From Methylophilaceae bacterium (GTDB taxonomy: Bacteria > Pseudomonadota > Gammaproteobacteria > Burkholderiales > Methylophilaceae), in contig JAIYBT010000008.1 of NCBI GenBank assembly GCA_027488395.1, forward strand, positions 62,001 through 126,000: a stretch of 64,000 nucleotides of DNA, read 5' to 3'. Of the stretch, positions 1-10,417 are shown one piece after another. Each line of letters begins with the position of its first letter. The first letter of the stretch is position 1. The notes under the pieces were generated by a model, which did not search any database, was not told the origin of the DNA, and saw nothing but the letters and a program-made list of their open reading frames with translations. The translations under genes were made by a program, and so were the position numbers.

Positions 1-72
1 GCAAGCTTACAACGGGCCTACGCGTAAAGTTTGCGTTACACTCTTTGTTTAATTTATTAAACGGTCACCATC

Positions 73-771
73 ATGCGGGTACTGATTGTTGAAGATGATT
101 TGATCATTGCCGATGGCTTGGTGCGGGCCTTAACCCAAGCACAATATGCGGTCGATCATGTGGCGGATGGCAAAGTTGCCTTGCGAGCCATACAAGAGGG
201 TGTGTATGATTTAGTCATTCTTGATTTAGGGTTGCCTGCCATGGATGGCATGGATATTTTAAGTCAATTGAGACAAACGCATCATCATACCCACGGACAA
301 TCCGTAGCGATTTTAATTTTGACTGCACGCGATGAACTGCACACGCGAATTAAAGCCTTGGATGTGGGCGCGGATGATTTTATGACCAAACCGTTTCATC
401 TCGAAGAACTCGAAGCGCGCGCACGCGCGTTGATTCGGCGCAGTAAACTTGGCAAAAACTTACCTCTGCAATGTGCCAATCTAAGCTTAGATATTGCCAG
501 TAAATTGGCAAGTATTCACGATCAAATGCTGCATTTATCTGCGCGTGAACTACACCTTCTTGAGACCCTAATGATGCGCATGGGCAAAATTGTCACCAAA
601 GAGCAAATCATGGAATCCTTATGTAATTGGGATAGCACGCTGGGCGACAATGCAATAGAAGTGTATGTGCACCGATTGCGTAAAAAAATTGATCCCAGTG
701 GCGCTAAAATCCGCACCATCCGAGGCTTGGGCTATTTGCTCGAGGCAGCGCAAGCACATCCCGTTGCATGA
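73..771 (+). CDS. OmpR-family response regulator (TctD/QseB-like)
   Basis: DNA-binding response regulator of 232 residues, usual length for the OmpR family. The N-terminal receiver carries the acidic pair near residues 8-9 (VEDD), the phosphoacceptor Asp51 (VILDLGLP) and the conserved Lys of MTKPF. The C-terminal winged helix contains the RxLHLLETL and VHRLRKKID-type motifs. Its stop overlaps the start of the next gene, a sensor kinase, in an ATGA arrangement, so the two are translationally coupled and form a cognate pair. The partner resembles TctE, which suggests control of a transport or envelope function, but no target gene lies beside it. The ATG at 73 is the only sensible start; bases 1-72 hold its leader and probable promoter. 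Confidence 0.93.
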   Translation: MRVLIVEDDLIIADGLVRALTQAQYAVDHVADGKVALRAIQEGVYDLVILDLGLPAMDGMDILSQLRQTHHHTHGQSVAILILTARDELHTRIKALDVGADDFMTKPFHLEELEARARALIRRSKLGKNLPLQCANLSLDIASKLASIHDQMLHLSARELHLLETLMMRMGKIVTKEQIMESLCNWDSTLGDNAIEVYVHRLRKKIDPSGAKIRTIRGLGYLLEAAQAHPVA

Positions 772-2201
772 TTGCCCGCGCACTCAAACATCAACTGCGG
801 TTGTGGTTATTGCTCACCATGTTAGTGGTATTAAGCATTTCCGCAGTGCTGTCTTACCGCCATGCGCAACACTATGCAACGCAGGCGTTTGATCAAGCCC
901 TCTTACGGACCGTACTCGCGCTGTCTGACGAAGTCGTGGTTGATGATCAACAGCATGTTCGTATCGAACTGCCCGATGTCGCGCAACGTTTACTCAGCTA
1001 TAACGATGGCGACCACCTGTATTTGCGTATCAATGCCCCCAATGGTCATTTGGTGGCTGGCGACACCACGCTACCGCTACCAAAGCGCTTGCCGCTAGGC
1101 AACCAACATGTTTTTTTTAACGCGCAACGGGCGGGCGAATCGATTCGTGGCGTGGTATTTGCACTGCCTACCAGCCTCGCCCAACATGCACCCATCATCT
1201 TGTTAGCGATGGCGGAAACAACAGTTAAACGCGATGCCATGGTGGCTGACATGGTGGAAGAAATCTTGGTACCACAGATTCTAGTCATGGTACTGGCGAC
1301 CATTGTGATTGAGTTGGGTTTATTTTTCGCCTTAAAACCGATGCAAGACCTGAAACAAGCCTTACATGAGCGCTCATCAAGGGACTTAAGTGCCCTCGAT
1401 ACCCAATCGACACCTTTGGAACTCAAGCCGTTGATTGAAGCGATGAATGGCCTGCTTGCGCGGGTTAAAGCCAGCGTCCAACAGCAACAACAATTTATTG
1501 CCGACGCCTCGCACCAATTACGCACCCCGATTGCGGGCTTGCAAACCCAAGCTGAATTGGCCTTGCGTGCCAATGATCCCCAAACACAACATGAAACACT
1601 GCGCTATTTACTGCAAAGTGCGACACGGTTATCGCATTTAATCCAACGCTTGTTATCCATGGCAAAAACGGATACCGCCACCAGCCAGTTTCAAACAGTC
1701 AGATTAATTAGCGTAATTCATGAGGTATGTGCGCGCTGGATAGGCGCTGCATCCGACAAACACATTACGTTAGATGTGGCCATTGAGACCGATGCAGATC
1801 AAGTATGGGGAGAAGCCATCCTGCTGGCAGAAATGCTCGGTAATTTAGTTGATAATGCCATTCAATATACGCCGACTGGTGGCACCATCACACTGCGATT
1901 GTGGCAGGCATCAGAGACGCTTTGTTTACAAGTCACGGATAGCGGCATCGGTATTCCCGTTACAGAGCAAGATCGAATCTTTGAACGCTTTCACCGCATC
2001 GACCCCAATGTCGGCAACGGCTGTGGCTTGGGTCTGGCCATCGTGGCTGAAATTTTGGCGCAACACGGGGCACAGATTGATTTATCAACGGGAGACAAGC
2101 ATCCAACGCAAAATACGCAGGGCAGTCAATTCACGGTAAAATTAACGCCTTATGTTCCCCAACCTACGCACCCAAGCCCTGCACCTACTCACCTGCCCTG
2201 A
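768..2201 (+). CDS. Sensor histidine kinase (TctE-like)
   Basis: Membrane sensor kinase of 477 residues. A first membrane segment lies at about residues 11-29, then a periplasmic domain of about 140 residues of the two-component-sensor N-terminal type, and a second membrane segment at about 168-190. The dimerisation domain has the phosphoacceptor His249 in DASHQLRTPI. The ATPase domain shows the N box (NLVDNAIQYTP), the D box (DSGIGIP) and the G box (GCGLGLAI). It starts inside the stop codon of the upstream response regulator, its certain partner. The C-terminal tail is Pro/Thr-rich and its coding sequence overlaps the next gene by 50 bases. The signal sensed cannot be read from the sequence. 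Confidence 0.93.
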   Translation: MIARALKHQLRLWLLLTMLVVLSISAVLSYRHAQHYATQAFDQALLRTVLALSDEVVVDDQQHVRIELPDVAQRLLSYNDGDHLYLRINAPNGHLVAGDTTLPLPKRLPLGNQHVFFNAQRAGESIRGVVFALPTSLAQHAPIILLAMAETTVKRDAMVADMVEEILVPQILVMVLATIVIELGLFFALKPMQDLKQALHERSSRDLSALDTQSTPLELKPLIEAMNGLLARVKASVQQQQQFIADASHQLRTPIAGLQTQAELALRANDPQTQHETLRYLLQSATRLSHLIQRLLSMAKTDTATSQFQTVRLISVIHEVCARWIGAASDKHITLDVAIETDADQVWGEAILLAEMLGNLVDNAIQYTPTGGTITLRLWQASETLCLQVTDSGIGIPVTEQDRIFERFHRIDPNVGNGCGLGLAIVAEILAQHGAQIDLSTGDKHPTQNTQGSQFTVKLTPYVPQPTHPSPAPTHLP

Positions 2202-2973
2202 TCCTGCCGAAAAATGTGCGGGCGTCAGCCAACTTTGGCATTGCATGCATGCTGGCAATGTCGTCATCGACCCCGCACTTCACCTCAACAGCACAGACTG
2301 TATCCCAGGACGTCCAAACCAGCCTCGCTTAGTGCCACCCAAAGACCTACAACGTCGGACCATGCAGACGGTGGCGGGCCGAGCGGCGTTAATTCACGCG
2401 CTCACCCATATTGAGTTTAATGCGATTAATTTAGCGCTGGATGCGGTTTGGCGATTTGCCAATATGCCAGTCGCTTACTATCAAGATTGGATGCAAGTGG
2501 CTAAAGAAGAAGCCTACCACTTTGGGCTATTAAGCGCGCACTTACAGCATCTAGGCTTTCATTACGGCGCATTTGATGCCCATAACAGCCTGTGGGAGAT
2601 GGTTGAAAAAACGCAATCGGACGTGTTGGCACGGATGGCGCTGGTACCGCGAACGCTAGAAGCGCGTGGCCTCGATGCCAGCCCACCCCTCAAACAAAAA
2701 CTTGCACAAGCAGGTGATCAAGCGGCCGCAGCAATCTTAGAGATTATTTTACGTGATGAAATTGGGCATGTTGCGATTGGTAATCGCTGGTATGGCTGGT
2801 TATGTGCACAACGAGGATTAGCACCCTTGCCGACGTTTGTGCAATTATGTGCCGACTATCAGGCGCCAACCTTAAAAGCACCCTTCAATATCCCCGCACG
2901 TCAGCAAGCTGGTTTCAGCCAAGCGGAATTGGCTTACTTGTGTGGGACAGCCAGCGAATTGACTAACGGGTAA
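2152..2973 (+). CDS. DUF455 ferritin-like protein
   Basis: Protein of 273 residues matching the DUF455 family of ferritin-like four-helix proteins. Candidate di-metal ligands are in [25 protein letters not shown] and [13 protein letters not shown], the spaced Glu/His pattern of ferritin-like folds. The family's biochemical role is not established; oxidation or tRNA-modification roles are only suggested by fold. The ATG at 2152 puts the usual N-terminal LRxxAL motif at the very start, which favours it although it overlaps the end of the kinase gene by 50 bases. The 3' end also overlaps the convergent infA by 11 bases, so this gene is squeezed at both ends. Confidence 0.85.
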   Translation: MFPNLRTQALHLLTCPDPAEKCAGVSQLWHCMHAGNVVIDPALHLNSTDCIPGRPNQPRLVPPKDLQRRTMQTVAGRAALIHALTHIEFNAINLALDAVWRFANMPVAYYQDWMQVAKEEAYHFGLLSAHLQHLGFHYGAFDAHNSLWEMVEKTQSDVLARMALVPRTLEARGLDASPPLKQKLAQAGDQAAAAILEIILRDEIGHVAIGNRWYGWLCAQRGLAPLPTFVQLCADYQAPTLKAPFNIPARQQAGFSQAELAYLCGTASELTNG

Positions 2974-3205
2974 ACGGTTTACGCGGCTCTAAATGTCTAA
3001 AGGTGATGCGGCCTTTGCCCATGTCATAAGGTGACATTTCTATCGTAATTTTATCGCCTGCCAAAATACGAATATGGTGCTTACGCATTTTGCCGCCAGT
3101 ATAGGCAATTAATTGATGGCCATTATCGAGCTTTACCCGATAACGCGCATCCGGCAGTATTTCCAACACAGAACCTTGCATTTCAATCAGTGCTTCTTTA
3201 GCCAT
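2963..3205 (-). CDS. infA: Translation initiation factor IF-1
   Basis: Initiation factor IF-1, 80 residues, an S1/OB-fold protein that binds the 30S A site during initiation. The sequence runs [19 protein letters not shown] and later [15 protein letters not shown], typical of IF-1. It is longer than the 72-residue E. coli form, with a C-terminal EPRKPFTR extension, as in the long-form IF-1 found in many betaproteobacteria. It lies outside a ribosomal-protein operon, so a second infA copy elsewhere in the genome is possible. The gene is convergent with the DUF455 gene and overlaps it by 11 bases. The cold-shock gene lies upstream on the same strand, separated by a terminator. Confidence 0.95.
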   Translation of the reverse strand: MAKEALIEMQGSVLEILPDARYRVKLDNGHQLIAYTGGKMRKHHIRILAGDKITIEMSPYDMGKGRITFRHLEPRKPFTR

Positions 3206-3221
3206 GAGGGCCTTTCTTCAG

Positions 3222-3252
3222 AAAATAAAAAAGCCCGGTCTCCCGGGCCTTT
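3222..3252 (-). terminator. Rho-independent terminator of the cold-shock gene
   Basis: Stem GCCCGG (3233-3238), loop TCTC, stem CCGGGC (3243-3248). On the minus strand it is followed by a T run (A-rich on the plus strand at 3222-3232). It sits directly after the csp stop codon and before infA, so it should separate the two transcripts. Confidence 0.88.
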
Positions 3253-3289
3253 CGGGTGGATTGCCTAAGCAATCCAATGAAGCTCACAC

Positions 3290-3496
3290 TTAGTCAAGGA
3301 TCTGAATGTTAGAAGCTTGTTTGCCTTTTGGGCCATTGGTTTCTTCGTAGCTTACGCGTTGATTTTCACGCAAACTTTTGAAACCTGCTGATTGAATTGC
3401 TGAGAAGTGCGCGAACAAATCATCGCCACCGTTTTCTGGTGTAATAAAGCCAAAGCCTTTTGAATCGTTAAACCATTTTACTGAACCTGTTGCCAT
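3290..3496 (-). CDS. Cold-shock protein (CspA family)
   Basis: Small 68-residue RNA chaperone with one cold-shock domain. RNP1 (KGFGFITP) and RNP2 (DLFAHFSAI) are both intact, giving the aromatic nucleic-acid-binding face. An AAGGAT ribosome binding site precedes the ATG at 3496. The roughly 260 bases upstream (3497-3757) contain no gene. In this family such a long leader often carries a temperature-responsive mRNA structure, but I infer that from family knowledge and did not fold it. Whether this copy is cold-induced or constitutive cannot be told from the sequence. Confidence 0.95.
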   Translation of the reverse strand: MATGSVKWFNDSKGFGFITPENGGDDLFAHFSAIQSAGFKSLRENQRVSYEETNGPKGKQASNIQILD

Positions 3497-3757
3497 GTTG
3501 ACATCCTTTGAAAATAAATGAAGGGTTTCCCCCTGTAAGGGCGATGATCAAGATGGCGGGAAGTAACGATAGAACCGAAAAGATAACACCAGAGAACAAC
3601 TACACTACTTGAGCTTCGCAGTTTCGCACTATGCGCTAGATTGTTGAGAATAGCAAACACTATTTACAAATAAATCGAGTAGTCGTGAAATAAAAGCGCA
3701 AATTGTGATGGTTTGCAACGCAAATAGCGCAACCTTGCAATGATCGCCTGACCATCG

Positions 3758-4597
3758 CTACAACGTCAACAAATGCGCAACCCCTTCCAGCCCCACGATA
3801 TTAATGGCGTAGCGCGCTTGTTGTTGCACAATGGGCTTAGCATGATAGGCAACGCCGACTTCTGCTACCGACATCATGGTTAAATCATTGGCACCATCGC
3901 CAATGGCGATGGTTTGTTGCGCGGTTAATCCTAATTGATCACGCAGCTTGATCAGTTCGTCGGCTTTACGTTGCGCATCAATGATATCGCCCGAAATATT
4001 GCCAGTGAGTTTGCCATCGACGATTTCTAATGTATTGGCAACCGCGTAATCTAAGCCTAAGATGTTTTTTACATGCTCAGCAAAAAAGGTGAATCCACCC
4101 GACACCACCATGGTTTTAATGCCATGCGCTTGACAAGCTTCAATCCACGCATGGGCGCCAGGGTTAAACCGAAGGCGCTCATCAATCACCCGCTGCAATG
4201 CCGCTACTGGCAAGCCTTTTAATAAGGCCACGCGCTGACGCAAGCTGGCTGAAAAATCAAGCTCGCCACGCATAGCAGCTTCGGTGATGTCTGCCACTTG
4301 CGGCTTGATGCCCATCATATCGGCGATTTCATCAATACATTCAATCGCAATTAACGTCGAATCCATGTCCATTACACACAAGCCAAACGATGGCAGTTGG
4401 TGTTTATCTTGCACCACGCAGCAATCTATCGTTTGTTCGGCACAAAAGGTCTTTACAACATCCGCAACATCCCCCGCAACGGGTAAATAATACGCATGCT
4501 GACCCACTTGCATAAATTGGGTGTGCCCGCCAATCAATCCATGAATATGACTGAGATGCGCCATTTGGATGGCTGGGCCTTGAAGCACTAAACGCAT
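3758..4597 (-). CDS. serB: Phosphoserine phosphatase
   Basis: Last enzyme of serine biosynthesis, converting O-phosphoserine to serine; HAD superfamily. With the ATG at 4597 the protein has 279 residues and begins MRLVLQGPAI, as in other SerB proteins. A longer open frame reaching 4840 adds low-complexity sequence unlike the family and would run past the sucC start, so I reject it. Catalytic motif I is MDMDSTL (Asp77 nucleophile, Asp79), motif II is VVSGGFT, and motif III/IV is IGDGANDLTMM. The N-terminal third is the ACT-like region common in proteobacterial SerB. The gene is divergent from sucC with about 230 bases between them. Confidence 0.95.
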   Translation of the reverse strand: MRLVLQGPAIQMAHLSHIHGLIGGHTQFMQVGQHAYYLPVAGDVADVVKTFCAEQTIDCCVVQDKHQLPSFGLCVMDMDSTLIAIECIDEIADMMGIKPQVADITEAAMRGELDFSASLRQRVALLKGLPVAALQRVIDERLRFNPGAHAWIEACQAHGIKTMVVSGGFTFFAEHVKNILGLDYAVANTLEIVDGKLTGNISGDIIDAQRKADELIKLRDQLGLTAQQTIAIGDGANDLTMMSVAEVGVAYHAKPIVQQQARYAINIVGLEGVAHLLTL

Positions 4598-4828
4598 AAT
4601 ACATCCGCACATAAACAAAGCCTGATTATAACAGCGCGCATGCAATTGATTGATTACAACACAATAATGCGCATGTTTACGGCATTCACGTGGCTTGCGC
4701 ATGCTTGGTCGCAGGTGCTCTAGCGCCCTATCTGAACGGCACATATCGCGTTTTTTTACTGGTTCAGCTGGCGCACAAGCAGCATTTGCGCGAAAATAGC
4801 CGTTTCTTACATCAATGATAGATTTTTC

Positions 4829-5989
4829 ATGAATCTGCACGAATATCAGGCAAAACAGCTATTACAAAAATATGGCTTGGTAACCCCCGTAGGCTTAGTC
4901 GCCCAATCTGAAGAAGCAGCCGCTGCCTCCACCAAAGAAATCGGTGGCGAGGCATGGGTGGTGAAGGCACAAGTGCATGCAGGTGGCCGCGGCAAAGCGG
5001 GCGGCGTTAAAGTGGTGCATTCTGCACTCGAAGCACAAACAGTTGCAGGTAGCTTGCTGGGTAAACACCTTATCACCTATCAAAACGCGCCAGATGGTCA
5101 ACCTGTGCATCAAGTACTGGTGGAGCAAACCTTACCCATCGCGCGAGAATTATATGTATCGATGTTAGTAGACCGCACGCTTGAGCGTGTGGTGATGGTT
5201 GCATCGAGTGCTGGCGGCATGGATATTGAAGAGATTGCAGCCAGCCAGCCAGAACAAATCTTGCAAGAAGTCTGTGACCCACTGAATGGCTTAGTTGATT
5301 TTCAAGCGCGCAACTTAGCGTTTGGCTTAGGTTTAGTGGGTGATCAAATTGCCGCTTTTACTAAATTAGCAAAAGGTTTGTACCGATTATTTAAAGACAA
5401 TGATTTATCGTTATTGGAAATTAATCCGTTGGTGGTCACTGCAGACGGCAAATTGGTGGCGCTGGATTGCAAAATGACAGTCGACGATAACGCTTTATAT
5501 CGGCAAAAATATTTCGCTGAAATTCGTGATTGGTCACAAGACGATGCCAAAGAGGCGGAAGCGCACCATGCAGGCCTCAATTACATTGCCCTAAATGGCA
5601 ATATTGGTTGTATGGTCAATGGCGCAGGCTTGGCCATGGCAACCATGGATCTGATTAAATTACACGGTGGTATGCCAGCCAACTTTTTAGATGTGGGTGG
5701 CGGCGCTACCGCAGAAACCGTGACCAAAGCCTTTAAAATTATTTTGGCAGACCCACAAGTCAAAGCCATATTGGTCAATATTTTTGGCGGCATTATGCGC
5801 TGTGACATCATTGCGACGGGCATTATCACTGCGGTGAAAGAAGTGGGCATGACCATCCCCGTGATTGTGCGTTTAGAAGGGACCAATGTTGAACTCGGCA
5901 AACACATGCTCCGTGACAGTGGTTTAAATATTATCTCGGCAGATGGTTTAACCGACGCTGCCAAACAAGCCGTAGGGGCAGTCCAATAA
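4829..5989 (+). CDS. sucC: Succinyl-CoA synthetase, beta subunit
   Basis: ADP-forming succinate-CoA ligase beta subunit, 386 residues, full family length. It starts [12 protein letters not shown] with the ATP-grasp fold in the N-terminal half ([17 protein letters not shown]) and the CoA-ligase domain in the C-terminal half ([26 protein letters not shown]). It works with SucD as a heterotetramer in the TCA cycle; the sucD start codon overlaps its stop by one base. Malate thiokinase of serine-cycle methylotrophs is a close relative, but the overall match is to SucC. No sucAB lies nearby, so the window does not show whether the TCA cycle is complete. Confidence 0.93.
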   Translation: MNLHEYQAKQLLQKYGLVTPVGLVAQSEEAAAASTKEIGGEAWVVKAQVHAGGRGKAGGVKVVHSALEAQTVAGSLLGKHLITYQNAPDGQPVHQVLVEQTLPIARELYVSMLVDRTLERVVMVASSAGGMDIEEIAASQPEQILQEVCDPLNGLVDFQARNLAFGLGLVGDQIAAFTKLAKGLYRLFKDNDLSLLEINPLVVTADGKLVALDCKMTVDDNALYRQKYFAEIRDWSQDDAKEAEAHHAGLNYIALNGNIGCMVNGAGLAMATMDLIKLHGGMPANFLDVGGGATAETVTKAFKIILADPQVKAILVNIFGGIMRCDIIATGIITAVKEVGMTIPVIVRLEGTNVELGKHMLRDSGLNIISADGLTDAAKQAVGAVQ

Positions 5990-6864
5990 TGGCTATTCTC
6001 GTCAATCAACACACTAAAGTACTCTGCCAAGGCTTTACTGGCAAACAAGGCACGTTCCATTCTGAGCAAGCGCTCGCTTATGGCACGCAGATGGTGGGCG
6101 GCGTCACCCCCGGCAAAGGCGGGCAACACCATCTGCAATTACCCGTATTTAATACCATGCGCGAAGCAGTGCGTGAAACACAGGCCAATGCCAGCGTGAT
6201 TTACGTCCCGCCCCCTTACGCAGCGGATTCAATTTTAGAGGCGGCTGACGCAGGCATTGATCTAATTGTGTGTATTACTGAAGGCATCCCAGTGCTGGAT
6301 ATGCTGAATGTGAAAGCAGCGCTAAAAGCCAATGGCACCAAACTGATTGGTCCCAACTGTCCAGGCGTGATCACCCCTGGTGAGTGCAAAATCGGCATCA
6401 TGCCTGGCAGCATTCATCAGCGCGGCAAAGTCGGCGTGGTCTCGCGTTCTGGCACCTTAACTTATGAAGCCGTGCACCAAACCTCTGCACTTGGTTTGGG
6501 TCAAACCACTTGTGTCGGCATTGGGGGCGACCCCATTAAAGGCTTAAATTTTATTGAGGTGTTAGCCCTGTTTGAACAAGACCCAGAAACCGAAGCAATC
6601 ATCATGGTAGGTGAAATTGGTGGTGGCGACGAAGAAGCGGCTGCGGAATATATCCGTCACCATGTAACGAAGCCAGTGGCGGCCTACATTGCGGGCCTGA
6701 CCGCACCCAAAGGTAAACGCATGGGCCATGCTGGCGCTATTATTTCGGGCGGTGCAGGCCGCGCTGAGGACAAAATTGCTGCCCTAGAAGCGGCAGGCTG
6801 TGTGGTGGCAGACTCACCTGCAGGCTTAGGTCAAGCGGTCGTTGCCGCGATGGCGAGGGCTTAA
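5989..6864 (+). CDS. sucD: Succinyl-CoA synthetase, alpha subunit
   Basis: Alpha subunit of succinyl-CoA synthetase, 291 residues. The CoA-binding Rossmann domain begins at the N terminus ([18 protein letters not shown]) and the phosphorylated active-site His is in [13 protein letters not shown] near residue 247. The [11 protein letters not shown] segment is also typical. Its ATG at 5989 shares a base with the TAA of sucC, implying coupled translation and equal stoichiometry. The signal-peptide ankyrin gene follows after about 30 bases and may share the transcript. Confidence 0.95.
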   Translation: MAILVNQHTKVLCQGFTGKQGTFHSEQALAYGTQMVGGVTPGKGGQHHLQLPVFNTMREAVRETQANASVIYVPPPYAADSILEAADAGIDLIVCITEGIPVLDMLNVKAALKANGTKLIGPNCPGVITPGECKIGIMPGSIHQRGKVGVVSRSGTLTYEAVHQTSALGLGQTTCVGIGGDPIKGLNFIEVLALFEQDPETEAIIMVGEIGGGDEEAAAEYIRHHVTKPVAAYIAGLTAPKGKRMGHAGAIISGGAGRAEDKIAALEAAGCVVADSPAGLGQAVVAAMARA

Positions 6865-6895
6865 ACATCGTGTTTTGCACGCGCTTGGAGAACAA

Positions 6896-7882
6896 ATGAA
6901 ACGTACTCGATGGCTGTTGCACTGGCTTACCGCTGGACTCTTTAGCATTAGCCTTGTATTAATGAGCCCTCTGCACAGCATGGCCGCGCCCAACCCAGAC
7001 AGTGCCGATGTCAGCTACTTACTAATCGCTTCGTCCAAGGGTGATGTCGCCACCGTGACTGCGTTATTAAAAAGTGGCGCCAATCCGAATGTCACCGACA
7101 GTGAAAAACTCACGCCTTTAATGTACGCCGCACGTAAAAACAATGTTGCCGTGATACAAGTGCTGCTAGCCAACGGCGCTCACATCAACGGTATAGATGC
7201 GGGCGGTTGGACAGCCCTCATGTTTGCTGCCAAGAAAAATAATATTGATGCAGTGAAAACCTTGCTAGATCAAGGCGCAGATGTCAAAGTCAGGGATCCC
7301 GCTGGCTGGAGTGCCTTGGGACTCGCCGCAACCTCAGGGTTTAGTGAAATTGTAGGCTTGATGATCAGCCATGGCTTTGATGCCAACGTAAAAAGTAGCG
7401 ATGGTAAAACATTACTGATGTATGCCGCAAAAAGTGGCGATGTGCCTACCCTCACCAGCGTATTGGCTCATGGTGCAGATGCCAATTTGAAAGACAAACT
7501 TGGCACCTCAGCGCTGATGATTGCTGCGCGTGAGGGGCATACAGATGCCGTCAATTATCTGGCGCAACATGGTGCCAACTTAGCCATAGAAGATGAACAA
7601 GCTTGGACAGCGCTGACCTGGGCGGTGAAAAAAAACCAACCAGAGGTCGTTAAAGTGTTGCTCACACTGGGTGCAGATGCCAACCATGCGGACAGCCAAG
7701 GCACCCCACTGTTACATTTAGCCGTCAATAATAATGCTACCAGTGTGGTTGCATTATTGTTAAATCACCAAGCAAACGTTAAAACTCGTGATCAATACGG
7801 CCTCACTGCCTATGTGTATGCGCTCAAAGGACAAAACCCTGCCATCATCGAATTACTCAAATCCGCAGGGGGACGCTATTAA
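6896..7882 (+). CDS. Secreted ankyrin-repeat protein
   Basis: Protein of 328 residues made of a Sec signal peptide (residues 1 to about 31, ending HSMAA) and about eight ankyrin repeats. Repeats follow the TPLMYAARxxNxxVIQxLLxxGAxxN pattern and fill the rest of the chain. The ATG at 6896 is chosen because TTGGAG precedes it and it gives a clean signal peptide; an ATG at 6842 would disrupt this. Periplasmic ankyrin proteins are protein-binding scaffolds; the partner is unknown. It lies between sucD and nadE on the same strand, and the nadE frame begins about 28 bases downstream. No enzyme motif is visible. Confidence 0.88.
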   Translation: MKRTRWLLHWLTAGLFSISLVLMSPLHSMAAPNPDSADVSYLLIASSKGDVATVTALLKSGANPNVTDSEKLTPLMYAARKNNVAVIQVLLANGAHINGIDAGGWTALMFAAKKNNIDAVKTLLDQGADVKVRDPAGWSALGLAATSGFSEIVGLMISHGFDANVKSSDGKTLLMYAAKSGDVPTLTSVLAHGADANLKDKLGTSALMIAAREGHTDAVNYLAQHGANLAIEDEQAWTALTWAVKKNQPEVVKVLLTLGADANHADSQGTPLLHLAVNNNATSVVALLLNHQANVKTRDQYGLTAYVYALKGQNPAIIELLKSAGGRY

Positions 7883-7910
7883 CGTTGCAACGCCAACAAG
7901 TGCTGCATTG

Positions 7911-9495
7911 ATGCAGATCGCCATTGCGCAAATGAATAGCATGGTGGGTGCCATGCAAGACAATGCGCAACAGATTTTGGCCTATGCGCAACAAGCGTAT
8001 GCCCAAGGCGCACGTTTGTTAGTCACCCCCGAATTAGCTTTATGCGGTTACCCACCTGAAGATTTATTGTTTCGCGATGATTTCCATCAAGCCAATGCCC
8101 ACGCTTTGTCATGGTTGGCATCGGCATTACCCCCTGACATGGCCGTGCTGGTTGGTCATCCACAGCAAGCTGATGGCAACCGCTATAACGCAGCATCATT
8201 GATACATTCTGGCGCCATCCAAGGCACCTATTTCAAACATCATTTACCCAATTACAGTGTGTTTGATGAAGCGCGTTATTTTCAGGCGGGCGAACAAGCC
8301 TATGTGTTTGAATGGCAAGGCACCCAGTTTGGTGTATTGATTTGCGCCGATTGCTGGGAGCCTGGCCCTGCGCTCAAGGCCGCACAAGCTGGCGCCCAAG
8401 TCCTGATTGCGCTGAACGCATCGCCTTATCATATCGATAAACAACGCACACGTTACCAAGTGCTACGCGAGCGTATCAAAGAAACAGGCCTCGCCATGGT
8501 GTACGCGAATATGGTGGGTGGCCAAGATGAATTAGTCTTTGACGGCAGTTCGATGGTGATCGACGCCCAAGGCACTTTACTGCAAGAATTGCCTGCGTTT
8601 GAAAGCCAGTTAGGGTTTGTCTATTTTAAGCACCATATCCCGCAAGCAGGTCATATTTGCGCCCCATTAAGCCTTGAAGCAGCCGTCTATGCCGCACTTT
8701 GCTTAGGCCTCAAAGATTACGTGACTAAAAATGGTTTTCCAGGCGTGGTATTGGGCTTATCGGGTGGCATTGATTCGGCGCTCACGCTTGCCATTGCTGT
8801 AGACGCCTTAGGCGCAGCCAACGTTAAAGCGGTGATGATGCCCTCAACATTTACCGCCAATATCAGCATCAGCGATGCGCAAACCATGGCACAACGCTTA
8901 AACGTCACTTATAGCAGTTTGCCGATTCAACCAATGTATGATGCATTTTGTACCAGTCTAAGTGATGAGTTTGCTGGCACACAATTTGATACCACTGAAG
9001 AAAACCTACAAGCGCGCATTCGTGGCATGCTACTGATGGCCATCAGCAACAAATTTGGTAGTTTGGTTCTCACCACCGGCAATAAATCTGAAACGGCTGT
9101 GGGCTACAGTACGCTTTACGGCGATATGGCAGGTGGCTTTGCACTGATTAAAGATGTACCAAAAACCATGGTGTATCGCTTAGCGCGGTATTGCAACCGC
9201 GAGCACATCGTGATTCCTGAACGCATCATCACCCGTGCGCCCAGCGCCGAATTACGCGCGGATCAAACCGACCAAGATAGCCTCCCGCCTTACGACATTT
9301 TAGATGGCATTATGGCTGCTTATGTTGAGCGCGACTTGAGTGTGGCCGCAATCATTGATTTAGGCTACCGCCGCGAAGATGTGTTACGCGTCACCCGGTT
9401 GATTGATCGCAATGAATACAAACGCCGACAAGCCGCCGTTGGTGTGCGCATCACGGCGCGTGGCTTTGGCAAAGATCGCCGTTATCCGATTACTT

Positions 9496-9515
<20 letters not shown>
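7911..9515 (+). CDS. nadE: Glutamine-dependent NAD+ synthetase
   Basis: Makes NAD+ from nicotinic acid adenine dinucleotide with ATP and glutamine. The 534-residue product has two domains. The N-terminal nitrilase-type glutaminase has the Glu of TPELALCGYP, the Lys of YFKHHLPNY and the nucleophile Cys of ICADCWEPG. The C-terminal synthetase has the ATP pyrophosphatase P-loop GLSGGIDSAL and the TGNKSE motif. The start at 7911 (MQIAIAQMNS) fits the family; an upstream in-frame ATG at 7788 lies inside the ankyrin gene. The P-II gene glnB follows, which matters because P-II is known to regulate glutamine-dependent NAD synthetase in Azospirillum. Confidence 0.94.
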
Positions 9516-9904
<389 letters not shown>

Positions 9905-9920
9905 GCCGATCTCTTGTGGT

Positions 9921-9956
9921 AAAAAAACCGAGTGAACTCAGCACTCGGTTTTTTTA
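9921..9956. terminator. Bidirectional rho-independent terminator after glnB
   Basis: Stem ACCGAGTG (9927-9934), loop AACTCAG, stem CACTCGGT (9942-9949), flanked by an A run on the left and a T run on the right. It ends the nadE-glnB transcript on the plus strand. Confidence 0.9.
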
Positions 9957-10043
9957 TGTCTTACGTGATTGTAGACCGTTACAGGTGCAAGCTTAGCGAT
10001 GCACGGTTACCAAGTGATCGTATGTTAGGAAACAGAAATCCCT

Positions 10044-10394
10044 ATGACCTATCCATTATTAAAAACCATCGTATTACTGTGCATTGCCAATATATTTATG
10101 CTGTTTGCTTGGTATGGCCATTTAAAAACGCAGCAGCATCAGCCCTTGATCATCGCGATTGTATTGAGCTGGGGCATTGCGTTGATTGAGTATTGCTTTC
10201 AAGTGCCAGCCAACCGCATTGGCAACACCCAATTGAGTTTGGCGCAACTAAAAATATTACAAGAAGTGATTACCTTGGTCATGTTTGTGCCGTTTGCCGT
10301 GTTGTATATGCAACAACCACTTAAGTGGGATTACCTATGGGCGGGCGTGTGCATGTTAGGTGCGGTGTATTTTATGTTTCGCAGTGGCCTATAA
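10044..10394 (+). CDS. DUF486 membrane protein
   Basis: Small integral membrane protein of 116 residues of the DUF486 family, related to drug/metabolite-type small transporters. Four hydrophobic segments are visible at about residues 7-25, 34-52, 76-92 and 95-113. The family signature EYCFQVPANRIG is present after the second segment. Function is not established; the topology suggests transport or a membrane accessory role. It stands alone between the glnB terminator and the convergent kdsB gene, with only about 23 bases to the latter. Confidence 0.85.
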   Translation: MTYPLLKTIVLLCIANIFMLFAWYGHLKTQQHQPLIIAIVLSWGIALIEYCFQVPANRIGNTQLSLAQLKILQEVITLVMFVPFAVLYMQQPLKWDYLWAGVCMLGAVYFMFRSGL

Positions 10395-10417
10395 GACGGC
10401 CTGCATAAGTGAAATTA

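Noticed and set aside
1046-1573. 175-residue antisense frame inside the sensor kinase gene
   Set aside because: It is a shadow of the kinase coding sequence with no family motif or ribosome binding site.
4598-4840. N-terminal extension of serB to 4840
   Set aside because: The added residues do not resemble SerB, and the region would overlap the sucC start; the ATG at 4597 gives the family length.
5581-6138. 185-residue antisense frame across sucC and sucD
   Set aside because: Both sense genes are certain and conserved over the whole stretch; the antisense frame is a by-product of codon usage.
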